DNA of 64,000 nucleotides from UBA4416 sp964541155 (GTDB taxonomy: Bacteria > Bacteroidota > Bacteroidia > B-17B0 > Aurantibacillaceae), in the NCBI GenBank assembly GCA_964541155.1, contig CAZIPC010000006.1, positions 124,001 to 188,000 of the forward strand, written 5' to 3'. A program made the translations under genes and the position numbers. The notes beneath the pieces were generated by a model. It was not told the origin of the DNA and made no database searches. It was given only the letters and a program-made list of their open reading frames with translations. Shown in pieces: positions 28,001 to 37,370 of this stretch. The stretch's first letter is position 1; each line of letters begins with the position of its first letter.

Positions 28001-28585
28001 ATGTTAGATAAACTCGAATTATTTGATAAACAGCTTTTTTTAGCAATTAATGGCTGGCATTCGCCTATGGTAGATGCTATTATGTTTTATATTTCGGCAA
28101 TGTGGGTTTTTATACCTGTGTTTGTATATTGGTTATATATGGTTTTTAACAGGTATGGTTTAAAAAAACTATTGATTTTACTGGTTTTTTTAAGCTTATT
28201 AATTGTATTGACAGATCAAACATCTAATATTACTAAACATACTATTAAACGGTATAGACCAACGCATAATCTCGAAATTCAATCACAGGTTCATACAGTT
28301 AATGATTATAAAGGTGGCAAATATGGCTTTTTTTCGAGTCATGCTACCAATACGTTTGCAGTTGCTATGTTGTTATTTTTACTATTTAGTAAAGAGTCTA
28401 TTTTATTTAGAGTTTCTTTTTTTGTATGGGCAGGTTTAGTTTCATATTCCCGAATGTATTTAGGAGTTCATTATCCTTCCGATATATTTGTTGGTATTGT
28501 AGTTGGATTATTTTGGGGATATATGATTTATAGATTAATACAATTTACATTTAAGCATAAGTTTCACGAAACAGTTGAAGTATAA
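28001..28585 (+). CDS. PAP2 family phosphatase (membrane)
   Basis: 194 residues with about five transmembrane helices. All three PAP2 motifs are present: KHTIKRYRP (Kx6RP), SSHATNTFA (variant of PSGH) and SRMYLGVHYPSD (SRx5Hx3D). Such enzymes dephosphorylate lipid pyrophosphates or phosphatidic/phosphatidylglycerol phosphates, for example undecaprenyl diphosphate; the exact substrate cannot be told. Its stop shares one base with the next gene's ATG (TAATG), implying coupling. Confidence 0.9.
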   Translation: MLDKLELFDKQLFLAINGWHSPMVDAIMFYISAMWVFIPVFVYWLYMVFNRYGLKKLLILLVFLSLLIVLTDQTSNITKHTIKRYRPTHNLEIQSQVHTVNDYKGGKYGFFSSHATNTFAVAMLLFLLFSKESILFRVSFFVWAGLVSYSRMYLGVHYPSDIFVGIVVGLFWGYMIYRLIQFTFKHKFHETVEV

Positions 28586-29445
28586 TGATAAAGTTTTTTT
28601 TTAGTTGTTTTTTTATTTCTTTCATCAGTGTAGCTCAAATGCCCGAAACAGATATTTGGCTATTTAAAATAGAACAAAAAGAAGGAATTTATAGTTATAA
28701 GAATCCATTAAATATAACTCATCGAGTAGGATATGACAATCAACCAACGTTTAGCTTAGATGGAAAATCAATATTTTATGTTTGTGTAGATTCTTCTAAA
28801 CAGGCAGATATTTACCAATATTCAATTTCAAAAAAAACAATATGTAATCTTACAAAGTCTTTGGTAAGCGAGTATTCACCTACTATAATGCCTGATGGTA
28901 AAAGTTTTAGTGCTGTTGTAGTTGAAAAAGATTCAACACAGCGCATATGGCAATTTAATATGAATGGAAGTTTTAATCAAATTATACATGGTACTACCGA
29001 TTCTGTTGGTTATCATACTTGGTTAAGTAAGGATACTGTATTGTACTACAAATTATCAAAACCACATTCTTTAAGAACTTTAAATATAAATAATGGTCAT
29101 GATGTTTGGATCTGTGACCATCCCTCAAGAGCATTCAAAAAAATAGGAACAACTTCTCAATTTATTTATGCGATTAAAGATTCTACTTTTATTCAATTTA
29201 GGATATATAATCCGTTGTTAAAAGAAAGTAAACTATTTGCAATTAGTTCTTCAAGTAACGAGGATTTTATATGGCATACAGAACTAGGTTTAATTATATC
29301 AGATGGATCTAGATTAATGAATTATAATGTTTTAAAAAAATCATGGAATATATTATTTGATTTTTCATCCTTAGGAATAAAAAAAATTACTCGGTTTGTA
29401 TTTGACTCAAAAACTAAGCAGTTAGCCATTGTAAGTAATTTGTAA
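28585..29445 (+). CDS. Secreted TolB/PD40-like beta-propeller protein
   Basis: 286 residues. A signal peptide (MIKFFFSCFFISFISVAQ) precedes repeats with PTFSLDGKSIFYV and PTIMPDGKSFSAV, typical of PD40 propeller blades. It probably binds a ligand or partner in the periplasm or cell surface; no catalytic motif is seen. Its start is coupled to the PAP2 gene. Confidence 0.72.
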   Translation: MIKFFFSCFFISFISVAQMPETDIWLFKIEQKEGIYSYKNPLNITHRVGYDNQPTFSLDGKSIFYVCVDSSKQADIYQYSISKKTICNLTKSLVSEYSPTIMPDGKSFSAVVVEKDSTQRIWQFNMNGSFNQIIHGTTDSVGYHTWLSKDTVLYYKLSKPHSLRTLNINNGHDVWICDHPSRAFKKIGTTSQFIYAIKDSTFIQFRIYNPLLKESKLFAISSSSNEDFIWHTELGLIISDGSRLMNYNVLKKSWNILFDFSSLGIKKITRFVFDSKTKQLAIVSNL

Positions 29446-29505
29446 TTTATATTTAGTGATTAAACCTAAATTATTTAAAAAAAAATCTTTTAGCAAATAG
29501 TTAGC

Positions 29506-29513
29506 TATATTTG
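29506..29513 (+). promoter_or_regulatory. Candidate -7 box for the amino-acid permease
   Basis: TATATTTG (TAnnTTTG) lies 26 bases before the ATG at 29540. The upstream region is A/T-rich with no clear -33 TTG. Confidence 0.5.
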
Positions 29514-29539
29514 TTTTAAAGCATTATTTTTAAAAAATT

Positions 29540-31177
29540 ATGGGTTTTATTTTTAATAATTTATTTCGAAAAAAATCGGTTGATGCTATTTCTGATGCAG
29601 AAGTTCATTCTGGGGGAATGCATCGTGTACTAACGGTTCGAGATTTAACCTTTTTTGGAATTGCAGCTATAATTGGAGGAGGTACTTTTAGTGCTATTGG
29701 TAATGCTTGTTATTCGGGTGGTCCTGGAGTTATTTTTTTATATATTATATGTGCTATTGCTTGTGGTTTTACGGCAATGTGTTATGCCGAGTTTGCATCT
29801 CGCGTTCCTGCATCTGGTAGTGCGTATACGTATGCGTATGTTACATTTGGCGAATTGTTTGCCTGGATTATAGGTTGGGCATTATTAATGGAATATTCTA
29901 TTGGTAATATTTATATTGCTTTTTCTTGGAGTGGTTATTTCACAAATTTAGTAACTGGTATTCCAGAATGGTTAACGATTAATTATACTGCTGCCCATAA
30001 AGCATTTATTGAAGGTAAAGCTGGAGAGGGCTTAATAGCATGGACAAATGCTCCCGAACTACTTGGATTTAAAATAATTTTTGATTTACCTGCTGTTTTA
30101 ATTAATGTCATTATTACTGCATTGGTATTTGTAGGCACAAAGGAATCTCGAAACATTAGTAATTTAATGGTAATAATTAAACTATTAATTATTGTGTTAG
30201 TAATATTTGTAGGTTGTTTTCATGTAGATATAAATAATTGGACTCCATTTATGCCTCATGGGTTTAATGGTGTAATGGCTGGTATTTCGGCTGTATTTTT
30301 TGCTTACATAGGTTTTGATGCGGTGTCAACTTTAGCCGAAGAAAGTAAAAACCCTCAACGAGATTTGCCACGTGGCATGATTTATTCTTTGATAATTTGT
30401 ACGGTGGTATATATTATTTTGTCTCTTATACTAACTGGTATGGTTTCATATGAGTTGTTAGGAGTGAGCGATCCGTTAGCTGAAATATTTAAATTAAAAG
30501 GCGTTAAATGGATGTTGTTTATTGTTTCAATGGCGGCAATTGTTGCTATGACAAGTGTGTTGTTAGTGTTTCAGATGGGACAACCTCGTATTTGGATGAG
30601 TATGAGCAGAGATGGATTATTACCAAAGAAATTCTCAACTATTCACTCTAAATACAAAACTCCTGGCTTTGCTACTATTATAACAGGTTTAGTAGTTGGC
30701 GTTCCAATATTTTTTACCGATGAAAATTTTGTATTAGATTTTACAAGTATAGGTACATTATTTGCCTTTGTTTTAGTATGCGGTGGTGTTTTAATTTTAC
30801 CTCCTAACACTAAAACTAAAGAAAAAGGAAAATTTAAAATGCCATATGTAAATGCTAAATGGATTATTCCTATTATTACTCTATTAAGTTTTATGGCTAT
30901 TTATGTTAAGTATCCGAATTCTATTTATAGTGATAATGCTAATACACAGTTTAACTATCCAATGATTATCTTTTATTTATTTTGGATTTTAATTTCGGTT
31001 TTAACTTTTGTAAAAAATTATTCTTTAATACCAGTGTTAGGATTACTCTCTTGTTGTTATTTATTAACTGGTATGGGTTGGACAAACTGGATGATGTTTT
31101 TTGTGTGGTTAGTTATTGGTCTTGTGGTTTATCTTCTATACGGATATAAGAAAAGTAAATTGAATGTTCCTCACTAG
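29540..31177 (+). CDS. APC family amino acid permease
   Basis: 545 residues with about 12-13 transmembrane helices. TM1 contains GIAAIIGGGTFSAIGNAC, the conserved unwound glycine motif of the APC fold, and FFAYIGFDAVSTLAEESKNPQRDLP is the diagnostic APC TM6/loop signature. The length and sequence resemble the cationic amino-acid transporter (CAT) branch; substrate is inferred only. It is followed ten bases later by the TfoX-like gene. Confidence 0.92.
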   Translation: MGFIFNNLFRKKSVDAISDAEVHSGGMHRVLTVRDLTFFGIAAIIGGGTFSAIGNACYSGGPGVIFLYIICAIACGFTAMCYAEFASRVPASGSAYTYAYVTFGELFAWIIGWALLMEYSIGNIYIAFSWSGYFTNLVTGIPEWLTINYTAAHKAFIEGKAGEGLIAWTNAPELLGFKIIFDLPAVLINVIITALVFVGTKESRNISNLMVIIKLLIIVLVIFVGCFHVDINNWTPFMPHGFNGVMAGISAVFFAYIGFDAVSTLAEESKNPQRDLPRGMIYSLIICTVVYIILSLILTGMVSYELLGVSDPLAEIFKLKGVKWMLFIVSMAAIVAMTSVLLVFQMGQPRIWMSMSRDGLLPKKFSTIHSKYKTPGFATIITGLVVGVPIFFTDENFVLDFTSIGTLFAFVLVCGGVLILPPNTKTKEKGKFKMPYVNAKWIIPIITLLSFMAIYVKYPNSIYSDNANTQFNYPMIIFYLFWILISVLTFVKNYSLIPVLGLLSCCYLLTGMGWTNWMMFFVWLVIGLVVYLLYGYKKSKLNVPH

Positions 31178-31186
31178 TTTTATTTT

Positions 31187-31543
31187 ATGGCTTTTAGTGA
31201 AGAATTAACTGATAAAATAAGAGAAGCATTGGTAAATGTTCCAAATGTGTATGAAAAGTATATGTTTGGAGGCGTTTGTTTTATGGTAAACGATAAAATG
31301 TGTGTTGGTGTTGTGAAAGATGAAATGATGTGCCGAATAAATCCGGAGATAGATGAAGTTGTTTTAGAAATTAACGGTTGCAGAGCAATGGATTTTACAG
31401 GTAGGCGAATGAAGGGTTATGTGTTTGTGAGCGACGAAGGTATGAAAACTAAAAAACAATTTAATTACTGGATTGATTTATGTCTGGAGTTTAATGCCAT
31501 TGCAAAAGCAAGTAAAAAGAAAGCTGATAAACGGGAAAAGTAA
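31187..31543 (+). CDS. TfoX N-terminal domain protein
   Basis: 118 residues with the TfoX/Sxy N-terminal fold: YEKYMFGGVCFMVNDKMCVGV, EMMCRINPE and FTGRRMKGYVFV. In proteobacteria full-length TfoX controls competence; stand-alone N-terminal-domain proteins in Bacteroidota are of unknown function and may not be regulators. It follows the permease gene closely and ends in a Lys-rich tail. Confidence 0.85.
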   Translation: MAFSEELTDKIREALVNVPNVYEKYMFGGVCFMVNDKMCVGVVKDEMMCRINPEIDEVVLEINGCRAMDFTGRRMKGYVFVSDEGMKTKKQFNYWIDLCLEFNAIAKASKKKADKREK

Positions 31544-31655
31544 TTCTATGGCAATTGCTTTGTAGCGTTAACAATTATTATTAAAATGATATCTTATAAA
31601 ACTTATATATTTACAACATCAACTGCCTATCACCCTAGTAGTTGTTTGAGGTGTA

Positions 31656-33434
31656 ATGAACTATAAAAAAATAAACTTCATAGAAAAATCCATTAATTGG
31701 ATACATGAGAAAACAACAGAAAAGCAATTTTTGATTTTTTCAAGTATTTTAGTTGGAATTTCTGCAGGTATTGCAGCTGTAATTTTAAAATTATTTGTTC
31801 ATGCTATTCGTCAATACTTAGTGGATGGTTTTTTCTTAAAGTACGATTTTAAGTATTTATATTTAATGCTTCCAGTTATTGGAATTGCTTCAACAATAAT
31901 TGTTGTAAAATACTTTTTTAGAAATCAATTAAATAGAGGTAATAGCGCCATACTTTTTTCAATTGCTAAGCGAAGCAGCTTTCTGCCTTTCCATCAAATG
32001 TATTCCCATATTATTACAAGTGGCCTTACCGTTGGCTTTGGTGGCTCTGCAGGATTGGAATCTCCTATAGTTAGCACTGGTTCAGCAATAGGTTCAAACT
32101 TTGCTCGGACATATAAGTTAACATATAAAGAAAGAACCCTATTGTTAGCAGCAGGTGCAGCAGGTGGTATTGCTGGAGCTTTTAATGCTCCTATTGCAGG
32201 TGTTTTATTTGCTCTAGAGGTTATTTTGGTGGATATCAGTATTAGTGCATTTATTCCATTGCTAATTGCAGCCGCTTCAGGGGCATTGTTATCTAAAATT
32301 ATTTTGCATGAAAGCAATTTGTTGTTTTTCAAATTAAAGCAACCTTTCGATTATAACAATGTTCCATTTTATATTTTGCTTGGCTTGTTAGCGGGAATTA
32401 CGTCTTTATACTATGTTAATTTTTTTGATAAAATTGAATCTAAATTTCATACAATTAAATCAAGTTTTACTAAGTGGTTTATTGGTGGTATCTTGTTAGC
32501 GCTTTTGTTTTCACTATTTCCTTCTTTATTTGGTGAAGGCTACGAAAGTATTAAGGCGCTTTCTGAGTACAAAACTGATGATTTGTTTAAAGATAGTTTA
32601 TTATTAGGTTTAATAAATAATAAATGGATTCTCCTTGTTTTTATTTCAATAACATTACTCTTAAAAGTATTTGCTGCTGCTATTACACTGGGTAGTGGTG
32701 GTAATGGTGGTAATTTTGCACCGTCATTATTTGTCGGTGCTTATTTAGGTTTTGCCTTTTCTTACTTTTTAACATTGATTGGATTTGATAATATTCCGGT
32801 AAGTAATTTCACAATTGTGGCAATGGCAGGTATTTTAAGTGGCGTGTTTCATGCGCCATTAACGGCAATATTTTTAATTGCAGAAATTACTGGGGGCTAT
32901 GAATTAATTATCCCATTAATGCTTGTTGCTTCTATCAGTTTTATTATTGTTAAACGTTTTCATCCCGAGTCACTAGATGTAAGAAGATTAAAAGACAAGG
33001 GAACTATTGTTTCAGAAAATAAGGACACAAGTATTTTAAGTAAAATTAATACTAAAGAAATGATTGAAACGGATTTTGCAACTATTCATTTTAAATCTAA
33101 TTTACGGGACATTGTTGAGACAATTAAACATTCAAAGCGAAATACTTTTCCAGTGGTGAAAAAGAATAATAAATTATTGGGTATTATTTATTTAGATCAC
33201 ATCAGAGAAGAAATGTTTAATACTGATTTGTACGATAAAGTAACAGCTAAAGAAGTGATGAGAAAACCTTCTATGGTTATAGATGCAAATGAGGATATTT
33301 TCACAATCATACAGAAGTTTGAGGAATCTGGGCAATGGAATTTGCCAGTGGTTGAAAACGAAATTTATATCGGTTTTTTATCTAAGTCGAGCATATTAGA
33401 TAGATATCGACATGAGTTATTGGAAACTATTTAA
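31656..33434 (+). CDS. ClC-type chloride channel/transporter with CBS domains
   Basis: 592 residues. A ClC membrane domain (about 1-440) shows the selectivity-filter motifs GSAGLESP, GSGGNGGNFAPSLFVGA and the GVFHAPLTAIFLIAE stretch. A C-terminal CBS pair lies at about 460-590 (FPVVKKNNKLLGIIYLD and NLPVVENEIYIGFLSKS). It carries chloride or another anion, possibly proton-coupled. The coding region overlaps the convergent ABC ATPase gene tail-to-tail by eight bases. Confidence 0.94.
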   Translation: MNYKKINFIEKSINWIHEKTTEKQFLIFSSILVGISAGIAAVILKLFVHAIRQYLVDGFFLKYDFKYLYLMLPVIGIASTIIVVKYFFRNQLNRGNSAILFSIAKRSSFLPFHQMYSHIITSGLTVGFGGSAGLESPIVSTGSAIGSNFARTYKLTYKERTLLLAAGAAGGIAGAFNAPIAGVLFALEVILVDISISAFIPLLIAAASGALLSKIILHESNLLFFKLKQPFDYNNVPFYILLGLLAGITSLYYVNFFDKIESKFHTIKSSFTKWFIGGILLALLFSLFPSLFGEGYESIKALSEYKTDDLFKDSLLLGLINNKWILLVFISITLLLKVFAAAITLGSGGNGGNFAPSLFVGAYLGFAFSYFLTLIGFDNIPVSNFTIVAMAGILSGVFHAPLTAIFLIAEITGGYELIIPLMLVASISFIIVKRFHPESLDVRRLKDKGTIVSENKDTSILSKINTKEMIETDFATIHFKSNLRDIVETIKHSKRNTFPVVKKNNKLLGIIYLDHIREEMFNTDLYDKVTAKEVMRKPSMVIDANEDIFTIIQKFEESGQWNLPVVENEIYIGFLSKSSILDRYRHELLETI

Positions 33435-34059
33435 ACTCTTCCATCGTAATTACTCTGTCGCAAAATACGTATTCTTCTTTTATAGAATTAGAACAAACAA
33501 TAATGGTTTTATCCATAGCGTAGTTATCAATCATAGTTTTATACCAATTAATAACCGTAGCATCTAAATTGGTTGTTGGCTCGTCTAAAAATAAAACTGG
33601 GGCATCAGCTAAAATAGCTAGTGTTAGTTTTAAGCGTTGTTTCATTCCACTAGAAAACAATTTAATAAACTTGGTTTTATGTGCAGATAAACCAGATAAT
33701 TCAATTATTTCGGAGATGCTCAAATTATTTAAAAAAGGCTTATAGATTTGAGCATGCTCTAATTGTTCTTGTAATGTAAAATCTTCAATTAATTCTAAAT
33801 AAGGAGAGGCTAAACTAATGTGTTTAAAAAGGATATCTGCATCAACTGTTTTTTCATTGTTTAAATAAGATACAGAGCCTTCATTTAAACTTAAATAACC
33901 AGTAATTGCTTGCAATAAGGTTGATTTTCCTGACCCATTTAATCCTAAAATTACAATTTTTTCTTTTGGATTTATGGTTAGGTTTACGCCTTTAAAAATC
34001 CATTCTCTGCCAAATTTTTTGCCAGCATTTGTAACCTGTATTGTAATTTTATTTTGCAA
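33427..34059 (-). CDS. ABC transporter ATP-binding protein
   Basis: 210 residues: Walker A in GLNGSGKSTLL, a degenerate signature (LFSSGMKQRLKL), Walker B in PVLFLDEPTTNLD, and the H-loop position occupied by Asn/Ser (IVCSNSIKEE). No permease gene is adjacent, so partner and substrate are unknown; the size fits CcmA- or ABC-2-like exporters. The missing H-loop His is visible in the sequence and may lower or change ATPase cycling. Confidence 0.88.
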   Translation of the reverse strand: MQNKITIQVTNAGKKFGREWIFKGVNLTINPKEKIVILGLNGSGKSTLLQAITGYLSLNEGSVSYLNNEKTVDADILFKHISLASPYLELIEDFTLQEQLEHAQIYKPFLNNLSISEIIELSGLSAHKTKFIKLFSSGMKQRLKLTLAILADAPVLFLDEPTTNLDATVINWYKTMIDNYAMDKTIIVCSNSIKEEYVFCDRVITMEEFK

Positions 34060-34167
34060 AATATAGAGTTAATATAGGAGCATAAAAGTAATAAAAAGAA
34101 TCATTCCATCAAGCTAGTAAACTATAACAGCGTATCTTACATAAGTATTTTTTGTATCTTTAAACCC

Positions 34168-34920
34168 TTGAAATTATTAAAACACATATTTGCACCCATA
34201 TGGAAAACATGGTTCTTTACTGTGTTTGTTGTTTCTTTTTTAATATTATATCCTTTTTTTTACATCACTATTAAATTACAAAAATTAGATGTTGCATTTA
34301 AGTTAAAACGTGTTTGGTCTTATTGTATTGCATTTGGATCTTTTATTTTTCCTAAAATAACCTATGTTGGAAAATACAAAAAAATGCCTCAACCTTGTGT
34401 TTTTGTAGGAAATCACACCTCTTATTTAGATATTGTTTTGAGTACATTTTATATTGATCATTTGGCTTTATACATGGGCAAAGTAGAGTTATTAAAAGCC
34501 CCATTATTTAAAACCTTTTTTAAAGGAATGGATATTACAGTAAATAGAAAAAGTATTAAAGATTCTCATCGTGCTTTTACTAGAGCAGGTAATGAAATAG
34601 ATAAGGGTAGGAGTATGGTTATTTATCCAGAAGGAACCATTTCAAGTAATGGAAAATTAAAGCCATTTAAGAATGGACCATTTAAATTAGCCATTGAAAA
34701 GCAAGTACCCCTTGTGCCTGTAGTAAATTTAAATAATTGGAAATTACTTCAAAATGGAGGATATTTTAAAAGTAATGGTTGTTTTGGGATTGCCAAAACG
34801 ATTATCTTAGAGCCAATTCAAACTACAGGAATGACTGAAGAAAATTTAGTAGATTTACGCGAACAAGTTTTTAAATTAATAAACGACACATTACATCAAT
34901 ACAATGGCACAAAAAATTGA
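34168..34920 (+). CDS. 1-acyl-sn-glycerol-3-phosphate acyltransferase family (PlsC-like)
   Basis: 250 residues. An N-terminal membrane segment is followed by the acyltransferase motifs NHTSYLDI (Hx4D), a substrate loop (GMDITVNRKS) and YPEGTISSNGKLKPFKNG (EGT). It acylates lysophosphatidic acid or a similar lysolipid at the membrane. The start is TTG at 34168; no ATG or GTG gives a complete N-terminus, and a near-consensus -7 box (TATCTTTA) sits just upstream. The 3' end overlaps gatC by 17 bases. Confidence 0.9.
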   Translation: MKLLKHIFAPIWKTWFFTVFVVSFLILYPFFYITIKLQKLDVAFKLKRVWSYCIAFGSFIFPKITYVGKYKKMPQPCVFVGNHTSYLDIVLSTFYIDHLALYMGKVELLKAPLFKTFFKGMDITVNRKSIKDSHRAFTRAGNEIDKGRSMVIYPEGTISSNGKLKPFKNGPFKLAIEKQVPLVPVVNLNNWKLLQNGGYFKSNGCFGIAKTIILEPIQTTGMTEENLVDLREQVFKLINDTLHQYNGTKN

Positions 34921-35203
34921 TATTAAAACAGTAGATGAAGTGGCTCATTTAGCTCGATTAGAGTTTAATGAAGAAGGTAAGGCAGAGATTTTAAATGATA
35001 TGAATCGTATGTTAGCTTTTATAGATAAGCTTAACGAGATGGATACAGAGGGCGTAGAGCCTTTAATTTACATGACAGATGAAAAAAATGTAATGCGTGA
35101 TGATATTGCTGAAACTACATTAACGCAAAAAGAAGCATTAAAAAATGCGCCTAAAAAAGATTCGGATTATTTTAAAGTGCCAAAGGTAATTGATAACCAT
35201 TAA
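34904..35203 (+). CDS. gatC: Asp/Glu-tRNA amidotransferase subunit C
   Basis: 99 residues, normal for GatC. Motifs EVAHLARLEFNEE, MNRMLAFIDKLNEMDTEGV and the C-terminal LKNAPKKDSDYFKVPKVI are typical. GatC stabilises GatA in the GatCAB complex that transamidates Glu-tRNA(Gln) or Asp-tRNA(Asn). gatA and gatB are not beside it. It overlaps the acyltransferase gene by 17 bases and the GNAT gene by 14. Confidence 0.95.
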   Translation: MAQKIDIKTVDEVAHLARLEFNEEGKAEILNDMNRMLAFIDKLNEMDTEGVEPLIYMTDEKNVMRDDIAETTLTQKEALKNAPKKDSDYFKVPKVIDNH

Positions 35204-35654
35204 GCCATATTACGCTGAAGCAAAACCCATTTTGCTTGATATTTTTAAAAGCAATATGCCATTGTATTTTGCTGATGAAGAGCTCCCATTGTTTGATAAT
35301 TTTTTGGATAGAGATGTTAGCACAAGAGGCCCATATTATTTAATTTGTGATAAAGATGTAATTGTGGGCTGTGGAGGTATCGCATTAAATAATCCCACTA
35401 AGTACACCAACGAGCCGCATGTAATTATGACGTGGGGTATGGTTAATAACTCTCATCACAAACAAGGTTTTGGAAAACAGTTGTTGTTACATCGTATTAA
35501 GCAAGCACAAGAGTTGTATCCTAATATTAAAATTGCTTTAGGAACCACGCAGTACACTTTTCCGTTTTTCGAAAAATATGGTTTTAAAACTGTTTTTTTT
35601 GAAACAGATCATTGGGCAAAGGGTTTAGATTTATATCAAATGGAGTTAATATAA
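35190..35654 (+). CDS. GNAT family N-acetyltransferase
   Basis: 154 residues from a TTG start embedded in the end of gatC. A GNAT fold is indicated by VIVGCGGIALN, the acetyl-CoA loop (NNSHHKQGFGKQLLLHRI) and FFEKYGFKTV. The substrate is unknown. The overlapping arrangement suggests translational coupling to gatC. Confidence 0.85.
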   Translation: MITIKPYYAEAKPILLDIFKSNMPLYFADEELPLFDNFLDRDVSTRGPYYLICDKDVIVGCGGIALNNPTKYTNEPHVIMTWGMVNNSHHKQGFGKQLLLHRIKQAQELYPNIKIALGTTQYTFPFFEKYGFKTVFFETDHWAKGLDLYQMELI

Positions 35655-35657
35655 CTT

Positions 35658-35816
35658 ATGCGAATTCTGGCTGCACCCATATTAGGTATTGTTTTTGTAA
35701 TGTGGATTTTATACAGAGCGCTTATTAAAAAAGATTTAAAACAACACTTAAACGACTTGTATGTAGGCCTTTTTTTTATACTTATATGGGCCATACTTTT
35801 TTATTTAATAGTTTAA
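35658..35816 (+). CDS. Small two-helix membrane protein (52 residues)
   Basis: An ATG three bases after the GNAT stop opens a 52-residue frame. It has two hydrophobic segments (ILAAPILGIVFVMWILY and YVGLFFILIWAILFYLIV) split by a charged loop (ALIKKDLKQHLNDL). The helix-loop-helix pattern, clean fit between neighbours and same strand as gatC and GNAT suggest a real gene. I do not recognise a family. Confidence 0.7.
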   Translation: MRILAAPILGIVFVMWILYRALIKKDLKQHLNDLYVGLFFILIWAILFYLIV

Positions 35817-35829
35817 AATGTCTTTATTC

Positions 35830-36363
35830 TTACTCTAATTGTTTTTTAAAAGATTCCCAGTCAAAATTCCAAGGGTCGGTTTTACGTACAGGCGCAATAT
35901 CGCTATGGCGAAGCACGTATTTGATAGAGTACCTTTTTTTAAGATTATTAATAAGTTTTAGTAATGACGCTTCTTGCTCTTTAGTTGGGCTTTCGGTGTA
36001 TGAGGTCATTAACTCAATACCAATAGAGCAGGAGTTCACATTGGTAGTGCCATCGGGTAAGCTGCTTTTGCCAGCATGATAGGAGTTATCAGTTTCGTTT
36101 ACTAACTGATAAATTTTCCCATCTCTACCAATTACATAATGTGCCGATACACCATAGGTAGAAAATTGTTTAATTACCAAATCAATATCATATTTATCTC
36201 CACCCGAATTATTAAACGTAGAATGCACAATAATAGCATTAACCTTACGGTTACTGTTTGCCGCAAAGCCAAAATTTACTTTTTTATTAATAATGTTTAA
36301 GCTATCGCCAGCATAGGTGTAATAGCTATTTAATAATAAGAGTAAACAAATAATAGATTTCAT
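35830..36363 (-). CDS. N-acetylmuramoyl-L-alanine amidase (amidase_2)
   Basis: 177 residues with a signal peptide (MKSIICLLLLLNSYYTYA). Zinc-site residues lie in AIIVHSTFN and LRHSDIAPVRKTDPW, with the amidase/PGRP features HYVIGRDGKIYQLV and SIGIELM. It cleaves the bond between MurNAc and the stem peptide in the periplasm. It is encoded convergently to the small membrane protein. Confidence 0.93.
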   Translation of the reverse strand: MKSIICLLLLLNSYYTYAGDSLNIINKKVNFGFAANSNRKVNAIIVHSTFNNSGGDKYDIDLVIKQFSTYGVSAHYVIGRDGKIYQLVNETDNSYHAGKSSLPDGTTNVNSCSIGIELMTSYTESPTKEQEASLLKLINNLKKRYSIKYVLRHSDIAPVRKTDPWNFDWESFKKQLE

Positions 36364-36415
36364 AAACTTAAATTTTAGAGATATATAACGAGTGTTTTTT
36401 TAATATAAGGTATAT

Positions 36416-36868
36416 TTATTGTTTCCATTTTATTAATACAGCCTGTAGCATGTTGGTATTAATTCTGATGTCAGTTAAAATTTCAAAGCCTTGTTTTATA
36501 TAAAATGGCATGGGAGATTGATAATAGGAGCCGTTACTTTTTATGGCATGATCATGATCAATAACCCATCCGTAAAACTCCGTGTAATCTTGCTTTAGAG
36601 CATTAATTAATAATGTGCCTAGTCCTTTGTTTTTGTGTGTATCGCTCACAATAATCGAAAAACGCATCTGTTGTTCTTTTTCAAATACCACAGCCCAAGC
36701 CATAACGGTTTGATTACTATCCTGTATAATGTAGTGCATATAATGATCAACTCCATCAAGCAAAATATTAAATCTATTGGCAAGTGTTAGTGGATACTCG
36801 TTATTCCAAAGTTCATTTAGTTGGTTGGCTTGATGTTGAGTTAATACGGTTGTTTTAGTAATCGCCAT
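36416..36868 (-). CDS. GNAT family N-acetyltransferase
   Basis: 150 residues with the acetyl-CoA-binding segment SDTHKNKGLGTLLINALK and the terminal FYIKQGFEILTDIRI. The substrate is unknown. It is not closely related by eye to the GNAT gene at 35190. It lies 25 bases after the OsmC-like gene, probably in the same transcript. Confidence 0.82.
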   Translation of the reverse strand: MAITKTTVLTQHQANQLNELWNNEYPLTLANRFNILLDGVDHYMHYIIQDSNQTVMAWAVVFEKEQQMRFSIIVSDTHKNKGLGTLLINALKQDYTEFYGWVIDHDHAIKSNGSYYQSPMPFYIKQGFEILTDIRINTNMLQAVLIKWKQ

Positions 36869-36893
36869 AATTAAAGTTAATAAAAATTAGTAT

Positions 36894-37370
36894 TTATGGG
36901 TGTTGCACTTTTATAACGGGATTACATTTTACTTCAAAATTTACAGAGTTAGCAATGTAGCATACCTCATGGGCTTTATGATGCAATGCTATTGCTTGTT
37001 CAATCATATTTGCGTTGGCTACTTCACAAATTGGGTTTAGAGTTACTTCTTTAAAACTACCGCCACCATTTTCTTTTTCAATCATTATGCCAGTTGCATG
37101 ATCGGTGTAGGATGTAATAACAATGCCCTCTAATGCGCACACATATAAATACGAAAGCATGTGGCATGATGAAATAGCAGATACTAATAAATCTTCGGGG
37201 TTTAATTTAGACGCATCGCCCACCGCTGCATTATCTGTTGTTAAATGCAACTCTGGTTTACCAGCAATGTGTATTGTATGACTCCTATCATAGGCAGTTA
37301 CGTGTTTTGTGCCTTGGCCTTTATTACCATGCCATACAGCATTAAGTTGGTAGTTGTGTTGGTGTGGCAT
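36894..37370 (-). CDS. OsmC family peroxiredoxin-like protein
   Basis: 158 residues. The two reactive cysteines of OsmC/Ohr proteins are in AISSCHMLSYLYVC and HEVCYIANSV, with the N-terminal HIAGKPELHLTTDNAAVGD fold. It is expected to reduce organic hydroperoxides. It lacks an export signal. A TAnnTTTG octamer (TATATTTG on the minus strand, 37537-37544) lies 167 bases upstream, too far to assign confidently. Confidence 0.9.
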   Translation of the reverse strand: MPHQHNYQLNAVWHGNKGQGTKHVTAYDRSHTIHIAGKPELHLTTDNAAVGDASKLNPEDLLVSAISSCHMLSYLYVCALEGIVITSYTDHATGIMIEKENGGGSFKEVTLNPICEVANANMIEQAIALHHKAHEVCYIANSVNFEVKCNPVIKVQHP

